Shown here: positions 1-8,786 of the stretch, piece by piece | How positions within the stretch are numbered: position 1 is the first letter of the stretch | Layout: the number at the start of each line of letters is the position of its first letter | DNA from: Candidatus Dependentiae bacterium | GTDB taxonomy: Bacteria > Babelota > Babeliae > Babelales > Babelaceae | DNA length: 61,683 nucleotides | Direction of reading: 5' to 3' | NCBI GenBank assembly: GCA_013821315.1 | Contig: JACDHA010000006.1 | Location: 1 to 61,683, forward strand | Notes under the pieces: model-generated | What the model was told of the DNA's origin: nothing | Databases searched by the model: none | The model's input: only the letters and a program-made list of their open reading frames with translations | Made by a program: the position numbers and the translations under genes

Positions 1-114
1 GTGCATAGCTAGGGAGCAGAAAAAGCTCATGCACATAACATAACTTATAATCAGGTAGGCTAAAAAGGTTTTTTTTGTTGTAGGCACTATGCACACTCCT
101 CAAAAAGATTAATA

Positions 115-134
115 TAGTGTATACTTAGTGTATA
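115..134 (+). promoter_or_regulatory. Tandem 9-bp direct repeat upstream of ruvB
   Basis: The sequence TAGTGTATA occurs twice, at 115-123 and 126-134, with starts 11 bp apart, about one helical turn. It lies just upstream of the ruvB start. The spacing suggests an operator or promoter region, but no protein can be named. The first 114 bases hold no gene; they contain an inverted pair GTGCATAG (1-8) and CTATGCAC (87-94) of unknown role. Confidence 0.3.
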
Positions 135-153
135 GATAAATTTTTAAAATTAA

Positions 154-1185
154 ATGGATGTGACTATGAAATCACCTGAAAGCATAAGCTTTTTGCATCT
201 ACAAGAAGTACAAGAAGATCAAAGTCTTGATTTTCATCCTAAAAGCTTTGACGACTATTTAGGGCAAAAAGAACTCAAACAAAAATTACATGTATACACT
301 ACCGCTGCTTTAATGCGCAAAGAGCCTCTTGACCATCTGTTGCTTTTTGGTCCACCGGGGCTAGGAAAAACTACTCTAGCACAAATTATGGCCCATATTA
401 TGGGAGTGGGCATTAAAATTTGTAGTGGCCCTATGCTTGAGCGCACGGGTGACTTAGTAGCATTACTTTCAGGCCTTGAGCCACGCGATATTTTATTTAT
501 AGATGAGATACACCGTATGCCAACACCTGTAGAAGAAGTGTTATATAGTGCAATGGAACATTTTAAAGTAGACGTAATTATTGGCCAAGGAGCAGGTGCA
601 CAATCTATTAATTTGCCATTAAGTCCTTTTACTCTTGTAGGCGCTACAACAAAAACAGGTATGCTCTCAGCACCACTACGTAGCCGTTTTGGCATTAGTG
701 AGCGGCTAGAATTTTACGAAGATACCGATTTAAAAGATATAGTACTACAAAATGCGCGCTATTTAAAAGTCTCTCTTTCAAATGATGCCGCACTACTTAT
801 AGGCCAAGCAGCGCGTGGCACGCCTCGTATAGCAAAAAAGTTATTACGTCGTGTACGGGATTTTGCACAAGTTAATTATAATGGTCAAGCATCAGATGAT
901 ATTGTGAGAGAAGCGCTCAGTTTTTTAGGCATAGATTCAGAAGGATTAAATAGACTTGACTATACTTTACTTAAAACTATTATTGAATGCTTTAACGGTG
1001 GACCTGTCGGTCTTGAAACACTAGCCTCGGTGCTTGGCGAAGATGCACACACATTAGAAGACGTCTATGAGCCTTTTTTGCTACGTCGTGGCTACCTAGA
1101 AAAAACATCACGAGGTCGACAGATTCCCTATAAAACGTTACCTTATTTAAAAAGCAAGTTTTTTGGACAACAGCTACTATCGTAG
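154..1185 (+). CDS. ruvB: Holliday junction branch-migration helicase RuvB
   Basis: RuvB is the AAA+ motor that, with RuvA, drives branch migration of Holliday junctions during recombination repair. Numbering from 154, Walker A GPPGLGKT is at residues 66-73, Walker B with DEIH at 117-120, the sensor region GATTKT at about 163-168, and the arginine-finger segment PLRSRFG at 174-180. A winged-helix DNA-binding domain fills the C-terminus. The length of 343 residues is normal for the family. A second ATG at 166 is an equally plausible start, since neither has a strong ribosome-binding site. The stop codon lies 12 bp before yebC and overlaps its Shine-Dalgarno, so ruvB, yebC and yicC look co-transcribed. 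RuvA and RuvC are not in this window. Confidence 0.97.
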   Translation: MDVTMKSPESISFLHLQEVQEDQSLDFHPKSFDDYLGQKELKQKLHVYTTAALMRKEPLDHLLLFGPPGLGKTTLAQIMAHIMGVGIKICSGPMLERTGDLVALLSGLEPRDILFIDEIHRMPTPVEEVLYSAMEHFKVDVIIGQGAGAQSINLPLSPFTLVGATTKTGMLSAPLRSRFGISERLEFYEDTDLKDIVLQNARYLKVSLSNDAALLIGQAARGTPRIAKKLLRRVRDFAQVNYNGQASDDIVREALSFLGIDSEGLNRLDYTLLKTIIECFNGGPVGLETLASVLGEDAHTLEDVYEPFLLRRGYLEKTSRGRQIPYKTLPYLKSKFFGQQLLS

Positions 1186-1197
1186 GAGTCTCTCAGC

Positions 1198-1914
1198 ATG
1201 GCTGGCCATTCAAAATGGAAACAAATTAAACATAAAAAAGCAAAAGAAGATTCAAAAAGAGGCAAACTTTTTACTAAACTCATAAAAGAGATCTCTATAG
1301 CTGCCCGTTCAGGCGGAGGAGACCCTGCAGGGAACGCTCGCTTACGCTTTTTAATGGAAAAAGCTAAAGAGATCAATATGCCTCAAGAAAATACTATTAG
1401 GGCTATCAAGCGTGGCACCGGAGAGCTTCCAGGCGTAAGCTATGAACGGTACATGTATGAAGGATATGGCCCAGGCAATAGCGCCATACTTATTGAAGTA
1501 CTTACCGATAACAAAAATAGAGCTATAGCTGAACTTCGTACATTATTTAGTAAAAAAGGCGGCATTCTTGCTGAAAGTGGTGCTGTAAGTTGGATGTTTG
1601 ACAAATTAGGTGTTCTTGAAGTACCTACAACTGGGCTTACTGAAGATACGTTACTTGAAAACCTTCTTGCGTACCCAGTAAAAGATATTAAAGAGGAAGA
1701 TGATACTTTTAGTATTATAACTGATGCCAAAGCACTAGAAGAAGTCAAACAAGGGCTTACTAGTATGGGCATAAAAGTAGAAAATTCAGAAATAGAGTGG
1801 TTGCCTCGAGAAACAATAGAGCTCGGCCCTGATTTAGAAGAAAAAGCTTTCGAATTTTTAGGAGCCATAGAAGATTTAGATGATGTACAAAACGTTTACA
1901 CTAATTTAGCATAA
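1198..1914 (+). CDS. yebC: YebC/PmpR (TACO1) family protein
   Basis: The N-terminus MAGHSKWKQIKHKKAKEDSK is the family signature, followed by AARSGGGDPAGNARLR and a three-domain TACO1-like body of normal length (238 residues). Members have been described as DNA-binding transcriptional regulators, and more recently as ribosome-associated factors that ease translation of difficult motifs; the sequence does not show which role applies. A good Shine-Dalgarno (AGGAG) sits 9 bases before the ATG. It is the middle gene of the ruvB-yebC-yicC operon; a ruvB/yebC association is common in bacteria. Confidence 0.96.
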   Translation: MAGHSKWKQIKHKKAKEDSKRGKLFTKLIKEISIAARSGGGDPAGNARLRFLMEKAKEINMPQENTIRAIKRGTGELPGVSYERYMYEGYGPGNSAILIEVLTDNKNRAIAELRTLFSKKGGILAESGAVSWMFDKLGVLEVPTTGLTEDTLLENLLAYPVKDIKEEDDTFSIITDAKALEEVKQGLTSMGIKVENSEIEWLPRETIELGPDLEEKAFEFLGAIEDLDDVQNVYTNLA

Positions 1915-1925
1915 AGAACTATACC

Positions 1926-2810
1926 ATGGTATTAAGCATGACAGGTTTTAGCTCAACTATACTTGAAGTTGGCAAAATACATTTAACTATGACATTAAAG
2001 TCACTAAACTCTCGTTTTTTTGAAGTAAATTGTAAATTGCCTTACTTACTCACCCATTTAGAAACAGATATTATCAAGCTGTGCAAGGCTAAACTGTATA
2101 GAGGCAATGTGTACGCTACTGTGTATATGACTAATCCGCATGCTTTAACCTCAGGTATTGAGCCCTCTTTAACTACTGTCGGTGGCTACCTAAAAGCTCT
2201 TGAAACTATAAAACAGCAATTTTCTTTAAGTGGCTCTGTATCGGTAAGCGATATTTTAACATTACCTAATATATTTGAAGTCAAGGAAGGCCTTATAGAC
2301 GAGGCTACAACTGCTACTATTATGCAAGCTATAAGTGAACTTATTGAATCACTCAATCAGACTCGTATCCAAGAAGGGTCACAACTAGCCCATGATATTA
2401 ATCAACGCATTGTTTTTATAAAACAGTATCTTGAAAAGTTAGAGCCACGCGCACAAGAAGTACTCAAACAACGCAAAGAAACATTACTTAACAATTTCAA
2501 AGCAGTACTTGCAGAAAATAATCAAGAAGTTAGCCATGAATCTCAAAACATGATGATATACAGCCAACTTGAAAAGATGGATATACACGAAGAAATTGTA
2601 CGTTTTAAAACGCATCTAGACAGTTTAACTCAATGCCTTGAATCTAGTAACAAAGAAAAAGGCAAAAAACTTGATTTCACTCTCCAAGAGCTTTTTAGAG
2701 AGATTAATACAATAGCCTCTAAATGCTTAGATGCTACAATTAGTAGCCTTGCTATTAATATAAAGTTTGAACTTGAAAAAGCACGTGAACAATCACAAAA
2801 TATAGTTTAA
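1926..2810 (+). CDS. yicC: YicC family endoribonuclease-like protein
   Basis: The protein begins MVLSMTGFSS, matching the family's MIRSMTGFG start and supporting the ATG at 1926 rather than the one at 1938. The C-terminus carries the conserved block QELFREINTIASKC followed by the ELEKAREQSQNI tail. The length of 294 residues is typical. E. coli YicC is reported to be an endoribonuclease that promotes sRNA degradation; that activity is assigned here only by homology. The gene starts 11 bp after yebC and is the last gene of the operon. Confidence 0.93.
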   Translation: MVLSMTGFSSTILEVGKIHLTMTLKSLNSRFFEVNCKLPYLLTHLETDIIKLCKAKLYRGNVYATVYMTNPHALTSGIEPSLTTVGGYLKALETIKQQFSLSGSVSVSDILTLPNIFEVKEGLIDEATTATIMQAISELIESLNQTRIQEGSQLAHDINQRIVFIKQYLEKLEPRAQEVLKQRKETLLNNFKAVLAENNQEVSHESQNMMIYSQLEKMDIHEEIVRFKTHLDSLTQCLESSNKEKGKKLDFTLQELFREINTIASKCLDATISSLAINIKFELEKAREQSQNIV

Positions 2811-2845
2811 ATTGAAATTAAATAAAATAAATATAAATGCATCAT

Positions 2846-2874
2846 TTGACATTTTGTCAAATATATAGTAGGCT
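2846..2874 (+). promoter_or_regulatory. Predicted sigma-70 promoter with overlapping palindrome
   Basis: A -35 box TTGACA (2846-2851) is followed after 17 bp by TAGGCT (2869-2874), upstream of the Sel1-like gene at 2931. The -35 box is the left half of the perfect palindrome TTGACATTTTGTCAA (2846-2860), so a repressor binding there would cover the promoter. The -10 is weaker than at the next gene (4071). Confidence 0.45.
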
Positions 2875-2930
2875 AAAAAGAGCTACTAGAGTACATGTAT
2901 TAGTATATAATGAGAGCTACAGGAAGAATT

Positions 2931-4040
2931 ATGCACAAAATTACTGAAAAATTTTTTAAGGGATCAGTAGGGATTACTATTCTAGTGCTGTCTTTTAGCT
3001 TTCTTTCTCTAGCAATGATAACAGATTCCTTTTTATCAAACAGCTTACCTGCCATAATTGATCAACATATTAAAAGCGATCTAGAAAAAAACTCCAAGGA
3101 ACAGGCTTCTGGAATACCGTTTAAAAAGCTTTTTGAAAAATATAAACAGCAACAAGTACCCTTTATTTTAGCACGCAAAGTACATCTGCTGGCTGATGAT
3201 ACTCGTTTTTATGAGTATTATGATTACAATGAACTAAAAGAAAATCAACTAACTTTATCCTCAACTGTTTTTTTAGAGTATTTTTTACTGCATCCACTTG
3301 ATGGAACATGGCATTATCTAGCAAATTCACTTGATGCTACAAACGGCAATCATAAAAAACTTACTTTGATTGATTTTGCCAGTAGAGCTAAACAAGCTGT
3401 AGATGAAAACTCAAACTTGGAATTTGCCTCTTATTTTTTAATGCTTGGATTGTGCTGTGAACATGGTTCTGGAATCGAAAAAGATTATCGCTTGGCACTT
3501 TATTATTATTGCCTAGCAGCTAAAAAGGGCTTACATGAGGCACATATATCTATAAGCTATCTCTTGAATCCAAAAACTATTTGTGAACATAAACAGTCAC
3601 TTGATAAAAACCTTCTTGAAACATATATAACATTACATCCTTTGTCTTTGCGATCATCAGCAACTACTCAGTCTTATATTGAAAAGGTTAAAGAGCTGTA
3701 CAAAGATCTACAAAATGCAAAAAGCAACTCAAATAGCACTAATCCATTAGAGCAATACCATCTCAAGGCAAAACAAAATAAACTCTACAAAATAATAGCT
3801 GACTACCACATGACTCAAGCCTTGTTTGAAACATCTATAGACAAACTCTTAGATTTCTCTCTCGACCTTCTTACCAGTAATAAGGGTGGACTTTATTTAG
3901 GTAGAGATAGCCTCTGTAAAGTACAGGAAATAGTAGATGCAATTGATAACTCTTGTATAAAAATACTTAGCTTAGAACAAAAAAATAAAATAAATTTTAT
4001 AAACACATTACTGCACACCAGACAAGCACCTGCTGTTTAA
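2931..4040 (+). CDS. Secreted or membrane-anchored Sel1-like repeat protein
   Basis: I place the start at 2931 rather than the in-frame ATG at 2910, because AGGAAG lies 4 bases before 2931. The protein then has 369 residues. It begins with a basic stretch and a hydrophobic segment (ITILVLSFSFLSLAMI) that reads as a signal peptide or anchor. Around residues 165-210 is a Sel1/TPR-like unit (MLGLCCEHGSGIEKDYRLAL then AAKKGLHEAH). The remainder is helical with no recognised domain. Sel1 repeats mediate protein-protein contacts, and secreted examples are common among bacteria living in eukaryotic cells. It is the first of three consecutive plus-strand exported proteins. No function is assigned. 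Confidence 0.75.
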   Translation: MHKITEKFFKGSVGITILVLSFSFLSLAMITDSFLSNSLPAIIDQHIKSDLEKNSKEQASGIPFKKLFEKYKQQQVPFILARKVHLLADDTRFYEYYDYNELKENQLTLSSTVFLEYFLLHPLDGTWHYLANSLDATNGNHKKLTLIDFASRAKQAVDENSNLEFASYFLMLGLCCEHGSGIEKDYRLALYYYCLAAKKGLHEAHISISYLLNPKTICEHKQSLDKNLLETYITLHPLSLRSSATTQSYIEKVKELYKDLQNAKSNSNSTNPLEQYHLKAKQNKLYKIIADYHMTQALFETSIDKLLDFSLDLLTSNKGGLYLGRDSLCKVQEIVDAIDNSCIKILSLEQKNKINFINTLLHTRQAPAV

Positions 4041-4047
4041 AAAGCAT

Positions 4048-4076
4048 TTGACATTAAAAATTACTAATAGTACAAT
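4048..4076 (+). promoter_or_regulatory. Near-perfect sigma-70 promoter
   Basis: TTGACA (4048-4053), a 17-bp spacer, then TACAAT (4071-4076). It sits about 50 bp before the chosen ATG at 4125 of the ankyrin/Sel1 protein. It probably drives that gene and the 1014-residue gene 17 bp behind it. Confidence 0.7.
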
Positions 4077-4124
4077 AATAAAAAGAGTAAAAATAGTATT
4101 CACCCATTATTGTGTAAAATTAGT

Positions 4125-5618
4125 ATGCATAAAAAAAATTCTGTTATTACGTTTATTTTAAGTGGCTTAGTCCTCATGGCTAGCAATAGCTTAAGTATGT
4201 CAAATAATCTGCCAAAAATACTCCAAAGACCACTTGATTATAAAGCTCCCCTAGAGCTTAGTAATGTACTAGGTGCTGATACTTTAGATGGCCTAAGTGG
4301 TAAAAAACTGAGCGATCTTTTAGCTCTGTCATCAGATTCTAGCACTATGCCTTTTTTACTTGCTGAAGTAGTAAACCTAACTACAAAAAAAGTATTCTAT
4401 TGTGATGCTCGTATACTTTGCAAAAGACTCTGTAGCGAATTAATCTCTCAAGTTTTCAAAGAAGATAATATTAAGAAATTAAAATTAGCATGCAAACTTG
4501 GCTGTGGCAACTTACTGGATATACATGGCAACAACCTACTTCACAGGGCAATACTAGAAGGTAACTCTGACATGGTTGCGCGCATCTTGGCCCTTAAACC
4601 AACACTTATTGGTCAAAAAAACAAGGCTGGCCAAACACCTCTAGATATTACTTTGGGAAAAGTTTCTTTGTTAGAAGTACTTTATAGAAAAACGATAAAC
4701 AAAAACGAAGACCCAAAAGAACTAAAGCACACAGTACTCCATGAAGCAGTAAAAGAGCTGATATCCTCTTTTAACCTTAAAAATCAAGATTTAGAAGAAC
4801 ATATAGAAACTGTACGTTGTATAGTTAATGAAGAGCCTGAACTCAAAGATATGCTAGATCAAAACTATCATACAGCTTACGCTATAGTACAGTGGTGCTC
4901 TTTACCAAAAAAAACCAAGAATCTGCTTCTTGACTTATTAGAACCAGCCAATGCAATAAACCAATTAGGTCATACACTTAAAAAGATAAAAACTACTCAT
5001 ACACGCAGAAATTCTTCTGACTATATACAAGATTCCCCTTACAGAAACTTTGTAGAACTTTTTAAAAATTTTAATATATTTGTTACTTTATTTACCATTC
5101 ATTCATTGTCAGATGCAGAATTTAATTATGTAGGAAACTTTTCACATGGGTTTTCTTTTCCTGTTTCCCCACAACAAGAATGTTCTGCTTTATTGCTTCA
5201 GACTGCCTATGATAGATCTAAAGATACTTGTATTAACATAGGATTATTATATGAATATGGTATAGGAACTACTATTAATACAAAGCTTGCCCGACGCTAC
5301 TATGAACTTGGGGCATCTCATCATAACTCTGCTATTGCTTTATATAAACTTTACCATTTTTATATGCATAACTTAGGTGGCACTTCTAACATAGCACTTG
5401 CCAATGAATACTATAGCAAGGCATTTAAAACTCAAAAGACACGCACTACATTATATAAATTTGCCCTACGCCTGTTAGCTCAATCTGGTAGAGCTATTGT
5501 TTTAGGAGAACAAGCTTATAAAGACAGTAGTAAACTCTTACAAAGCCTTGTAATTCATAACCATGACGGTACTGAGATGCAGTTTATACTTCAAAACATC
5601 TTACAAAACGCAGAATAA
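4125..5618 (+). CDS. Secreted ankyrin plus Sel1-like repeat protein
   Basis: The ATG at 4125 is preferred over an upstream TTG at 4110, giving 497 residues. The N-terminus (MHKKNSVITFILSGLVLMA...) is a Sec signal peptide. An ankyrin pair follows at about residues 115-190 (DIHGNNLLHRAILEGN, NKAGQTPLDITL). Near residues 365-420 is a Sel1-type region (NIGLLYEYGIGTTINTKLA, RYYELGASHHNSAIALYKLY). The combination suggests an exported protein-binding scaffold, plausibly a host-interaction factor. It follows a strong promoter and is 17 bp upstream of the next exported protein, so the two are probably one transcript. Confidence 0.8.
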   Translation: MHKKNSVITFILSGLVLMASNSLSMSNNLPKILQRPLDYKAPLELSNVLGADTLDGLSGKKLSDLLALSSDSSTMPFLLAEVVNLTTKKVFYCDARILCKRLCSELISQVFKEDNIKKLKLACKLGCGNLLDIHGNNLLHRAILEGNSDMVARILALKPTLIGQKNKAGQTPLDITLGKVSLLEVLYRKTINKNEDPKELKHTVLHEAVKELISSFNLKNQDLEEHIETVRCIVNEEPELKDMLDQNYHTAYAIVQWCSLPKKTKNLLLDLLEPANAINQLGHTLKKIKTTHTRRNSSDYIQDSPYRNFVELFKNFNIFVTLFTIHSLSDAEFNYVGNFSHGFSFPVSPQQECSALLLQTAYDRSKDTCINIGLLYEYGIGTTINTKLARRYYELGASHHNSAIALYKLYHFYMHNLGGTSNIALANEYYSKAFKTQKTRTTLYKFALRLLAQSGRAIVLGEQAYKDSSKLLQSLVIHNHDGTEMQFILQNILQNAE

Positions 5619-5635
5619 CTCCAGAAGAGAACATT

Positions 5636-8600
5636 ATGAATTCTACTACTCTGATCCGTGCTCTTCTATTAAGCCTAACGCTTATAGGTATACACGATCC
5701 TTATTTATACTCAATGATGAAAAATGTGCTGCCACAAACAGCTAAAACCCCTGCTTATGATACTTTCCGTAAACGCACAGCTTATCTTAAAGCCTATAGC
5801 TTATTTAAAGAATCACAAAAATATGACTTTTCAAGCAACAAAATAACAGAGCCACAAGAGCTTAAAAGACATGCGGCAAAAAACGAAGAATTAGATACAG
5901 TCAAAAAAACTGTTACTACCCTTTTAGAAGGCTTTGATGAATTGCTTGTGCTCTTTGGTGCAGATAACACAGTAAATCGAGATGCATTTTTGCTTTCTTT
6001 AGCAAAAGTTAACCTTGAAGAATTAGTTGCAGATAAAAACCATCCGCTAGCTACGAACGTGGCTAAAAATAACACTATTTTAGAACAAATCAATGCAAAA
6101 ATACATGCTAGAAACAGAGCACTAGCACAAGAAATTAGTATGCATATACAAAAAGAGTGGCCAAAAGAATTAGCAGCTCATTTTTCTACTTCAGAATATT
6201 TTTTAAAACTCGTAAAATGTATTGAAGATGCTTATAATACCTTTTCTGATACAGAAAACATACTAGCTCATATACAGAAAAGCTTATTAACCGATATGTA
6301 TAAAATATATGCAAACGATATTACGAACAGCACCGGCATTTTAAGTAGTATACCTAAAATTGATATTTCTGCGGGCAAAAATAATTTATCAGCATTTCAA
6401 ATAGAAGAGCTTAAAGCCTGCTTGCCAGGCCCTATAGAAGCACATAAAAAAAAGATAGAGCAATTAGTTACTCTATTAAACACTAAAGCCGTAAGTGATT
6501 TAACAGAAATTAAAACCTTTATAAAAGAGAAAAAGTTCCAGGAAGCATTTGCAGCAGTAAATAGTTTAAAATCACCTGCATTAGATGATGACAACCAACT
6601 CTATAAAGAAGTTGAAATCGCACTCAAATCTTTACCAGAAGAGATACGTAAAAAACTTCCTAATGGCCAAGATTGGATCTACAGGCTTGATAGTACTTCT
6701 GCTCAGTTTGCGTTACTTAAAGAAACCCTTGAAGAACTTTCTGCACTCTATACCTCTCTAACGCAAAGAGAACTGAAAAGTATTATAGAAAATTATATTT
6801 CAAACAACACTCTTGAAAAAACACAATTAAATAACCGACTAGCTTATGAAATAAGCAAACAATTAGAGCACCATTTACCTGGTAGTATTCATAACAGAGA
6901 GGCTCATAACGCATTACAAAAAATAGCTCAAGCGCTCACTACCTGCTGTACTTATGATAAAAATCAAGAAGCTCTAACAGCAATTGCACGCTCTAGTATA
7001 AGCGATCAACCTCTTCTTTTTCATGAAGATACTACAAAGACGATAAGTACCAGAACATTGAGAGAGCTTATATTAGCCCAAGAAAGAACTCCTACTGATT
7101 TTATGCCTCATTTTATCTGTTACTTTATACAAACAACTGAGTTAAAAGAGGGACCTCAAGATATTTTTAACTTCCTTATAGCGCTTTTAGACTATTACCC
7201 AAGCGTTTCTAAGGATCCTGCTACAGGGCAACCAGTCTATTATTTTATAAAATCAGCTAAAGTTTGCCCTAAAAATAAACGTTTATTACTTTACATACAA
7301 ACTTTATTAGATAACTATAAAGCCGTTATAAATAGACAAGCACTTGCAGATAAGTGGGAACTTAATTTAGAACATATAACTCAATTAGAACAACCCACTA
7401 AAATTAGTGGCATTCATGAGTTTAGCTCTGAAAATGCACCTACAAATAAAGTTGAAAAATCTTGGAACTTTAAAAATATAGATGATAGTATTACTACCGT
7501 TACTCTTATGATAGACAAAGACACTTTGCTCTATTGTCCAAGAAATACAGCTATTTCACTAGGCACGCTAAAGCACGTAAGCACAAGTAACTCTAGCACT
7601 ACTTCTACAAACACAACACCGAGCACGTTACTTGATGCTAAATGCTCAACGCTATTTCCGCCCGCCTTTGCTCAGGAAACTGTTTTGCTTACCTGCATAG
7701 CTGAGGCTTTACATTCCATTAAAGTGCAACAACTAGCCTTGAACAATACGCCAAACGAACAAATAACAAAATCTGTTGGGGTATGCAAAAATGGTAAAGA
7801 TAAAATTTTTATAGAATTTATTATCGACAAAGGAGACTCTAGAGTTGTGCCTTCTATTGTTACTTTATACCCACTAGCAAACTTTAAACAAGCAAATCCA
7901 ATTTTAGTAAAAGATATTAATGCATTTAAAACCTATACTCACCAACTAGGAATAAAGGGCATTAACTTATTACAAAAAAATGCTCCTCTAACTTACCGCC
8001 GCATAATGCTTGACTTAATGGGACCAGAAGAAATAAGCTATCAAAATAAATTAAAAGCTTTAATTTGTAACGATGTTGCTCGTCAACTTATAGTCTCTAG
8101 TCAGCTACACAATGCTTGTGTAACACCCGAAAGTTTAAAAACACTGAGCCCGCTGGCAAACAAAGATATACTTGTATTAATTTTTGGTGCAGAAAGTAGC
8201 CATATAGAAGCAATGCATAGTGCGTATGAGCATGCTAGAGCACAACCTGACCATAAAGAAGATAAACCCCAGTTTAAAAAGCAGCTCACTCAAATAATAG
8301 ACAACTCAGGAGCAAGTTCTTATCAGTGGGTTAACGATGCACTGGCATTAGGAAATGGCAAAAAATGGTCTAGTGTTCAGCTAAAAAATAGTGTGCTTTA
8401 TTGTTATACAGCATTGAGCAATGCCAGTAATCTTAACTACTTGTTAACCACTAAACAAAATTTTAAAGATAAAACAAATGTACTTGTCGTTGTCTGTAGC
8501 TTTCAAACAGGCGCAGGTAATGCTTTAAGAATTTCTGACAAATTAAAGCAATTACCTAACGGTGACAAATATTCTTTAGGTAAAATTGGCTCATCCTTCT

Positions 8601-8680
8601 TTTATATACCTATAAAAAAACATGAAATAGATTTTTGTATACAACAACAACTTACAAAAACTACGAGCACTATACATTAG
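5636..8680 (+). CDS. Large secreted protein of unknown function, weak EndoU-like region
   Basis: This 1014-residue protein has a Sec signal peptide (MNSTTLIRALLLSLTLIGI) and a usable ribosome-binding site (AGAAGAG) before the ATG. The first ~580 residues are helical and charged with no recognised fold. Residues ~590-750 weakly resemble bacterial EndoU nuclease domains: His in SGIHEF (~594), His in TLKHVS, FP in TLFPPAF (~675), a segment KNGKDKIFIEF, then TLYP (~745). Catalytic spacing cannot be confirmed by eye, so this is a hint only. A low-complexity Ser/Thr/Asn linker lies near residues 650-665. It follows the ankyrin/Sel1 gene by 17 bp and is closed by a hairpin terminator. Confidence 0.8.
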   Translation: MNSTTLIRALLLSLTLIGIHDPYLYSMMKNVLPQTAKTPAYDTFRKRTAYLKAYSLFKESQKYDFSSNKITEPQELKRHAAKNEELDTVKKTVTTLLEGFDELLVLFGADNTVNRDAFLLSLAKVNLEELVADKNHPLATNVAKNNTILEQINAKIHARNRALAQEISMHIQKEWPKELAAHFSTSEYFLKLVKCIEDAYNTFSDTENILAHIQKSLLTDMYKIYANDITNSTGILSSIPKIDISAGKNNLSAFQIEELKACLPGPIEAHKKKIEQLVTLLNTKAVSDLTEIKTFIKEKKFQEAFAAVNSLKSPALDDDNQLYKEVEIALKSLPEEIRKKLPNGQDWIYRLDSTSAQFALLKETLEELSALYTSLTQRELKSIIENYISNNTLEKTQLNNRLAYEISKQLEHHLPGSIHNREAHNALQKIAQALTTCCTYDKNQEALTAIARSSISDQPLLFHEDTTKTISTRTLRELILAQERTPTDFMPHFICYFIQTTELKEGPQDIFNFLIALLDYYPSVSKDPATGQPVYYFIKSAKVCPKNKRLLLYIQTLLDNYKAVINRQALADKWELNLEHITQLEQPTKISGIHEFSSENAPTNKVEKSWNFKNIDDSITTVTLMIDKDTLLYCPRNTAISLGTLKHVSTSNSSTTSTNTTPSTLLDAKCSTLFPPAFAQETVLLTCIAEALHSIKVQQLALNNTPNEQITKSVGVCKNGKDKIFIEFIIDKGDSRVVPSIVTLYPLANFKQANPILVKDINAFKTYTHQLGIKGINLLQKNAPLTYRRIMLDLMGPEEISYQNKLKALICNDVARQLIVSSQLHNACVTPESLKTLSPLANKDILVLIFGAESSHIEAMHSAYEHARAQPDHKEDKPQFKKQLTQIIDNSGASSYQWVNDALALGNGKKWSSVQLKNSVLYCYTALSNASNLNYLLTTKQNFKDKTNVLVVVCSFQTGAGNALRISDKLKQLPNGDKYSLGKIGSSFFYIPIKKHEIDFCIQQQLTKTTSTIH

Positions 8681-8708
8681 ACTTGTTAACTGGCAACAAA
8701 CATAAGAG

Positions 8709-8739
8709 AGGTGTATACTTAGAGTATACGCCTTTTTTT
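8709..8739 (+). terminator. Rho-independent terminator after the 1014-residue gene
   Basis: An 11-bp stem (AGGTGTATACT, 8709-8719, pairing with AGTATACGCCT, 8723-8733, through one G-U pair) with a 3-base loop is followed by a run of T. It separates the exported-protein operon from dnaE. Confidence 0.75.
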
Positions 8740-8786
8740 ATAGCTAATTTTCAGTTTACACCCTTTTTGCTTAGTACCACTATTTT

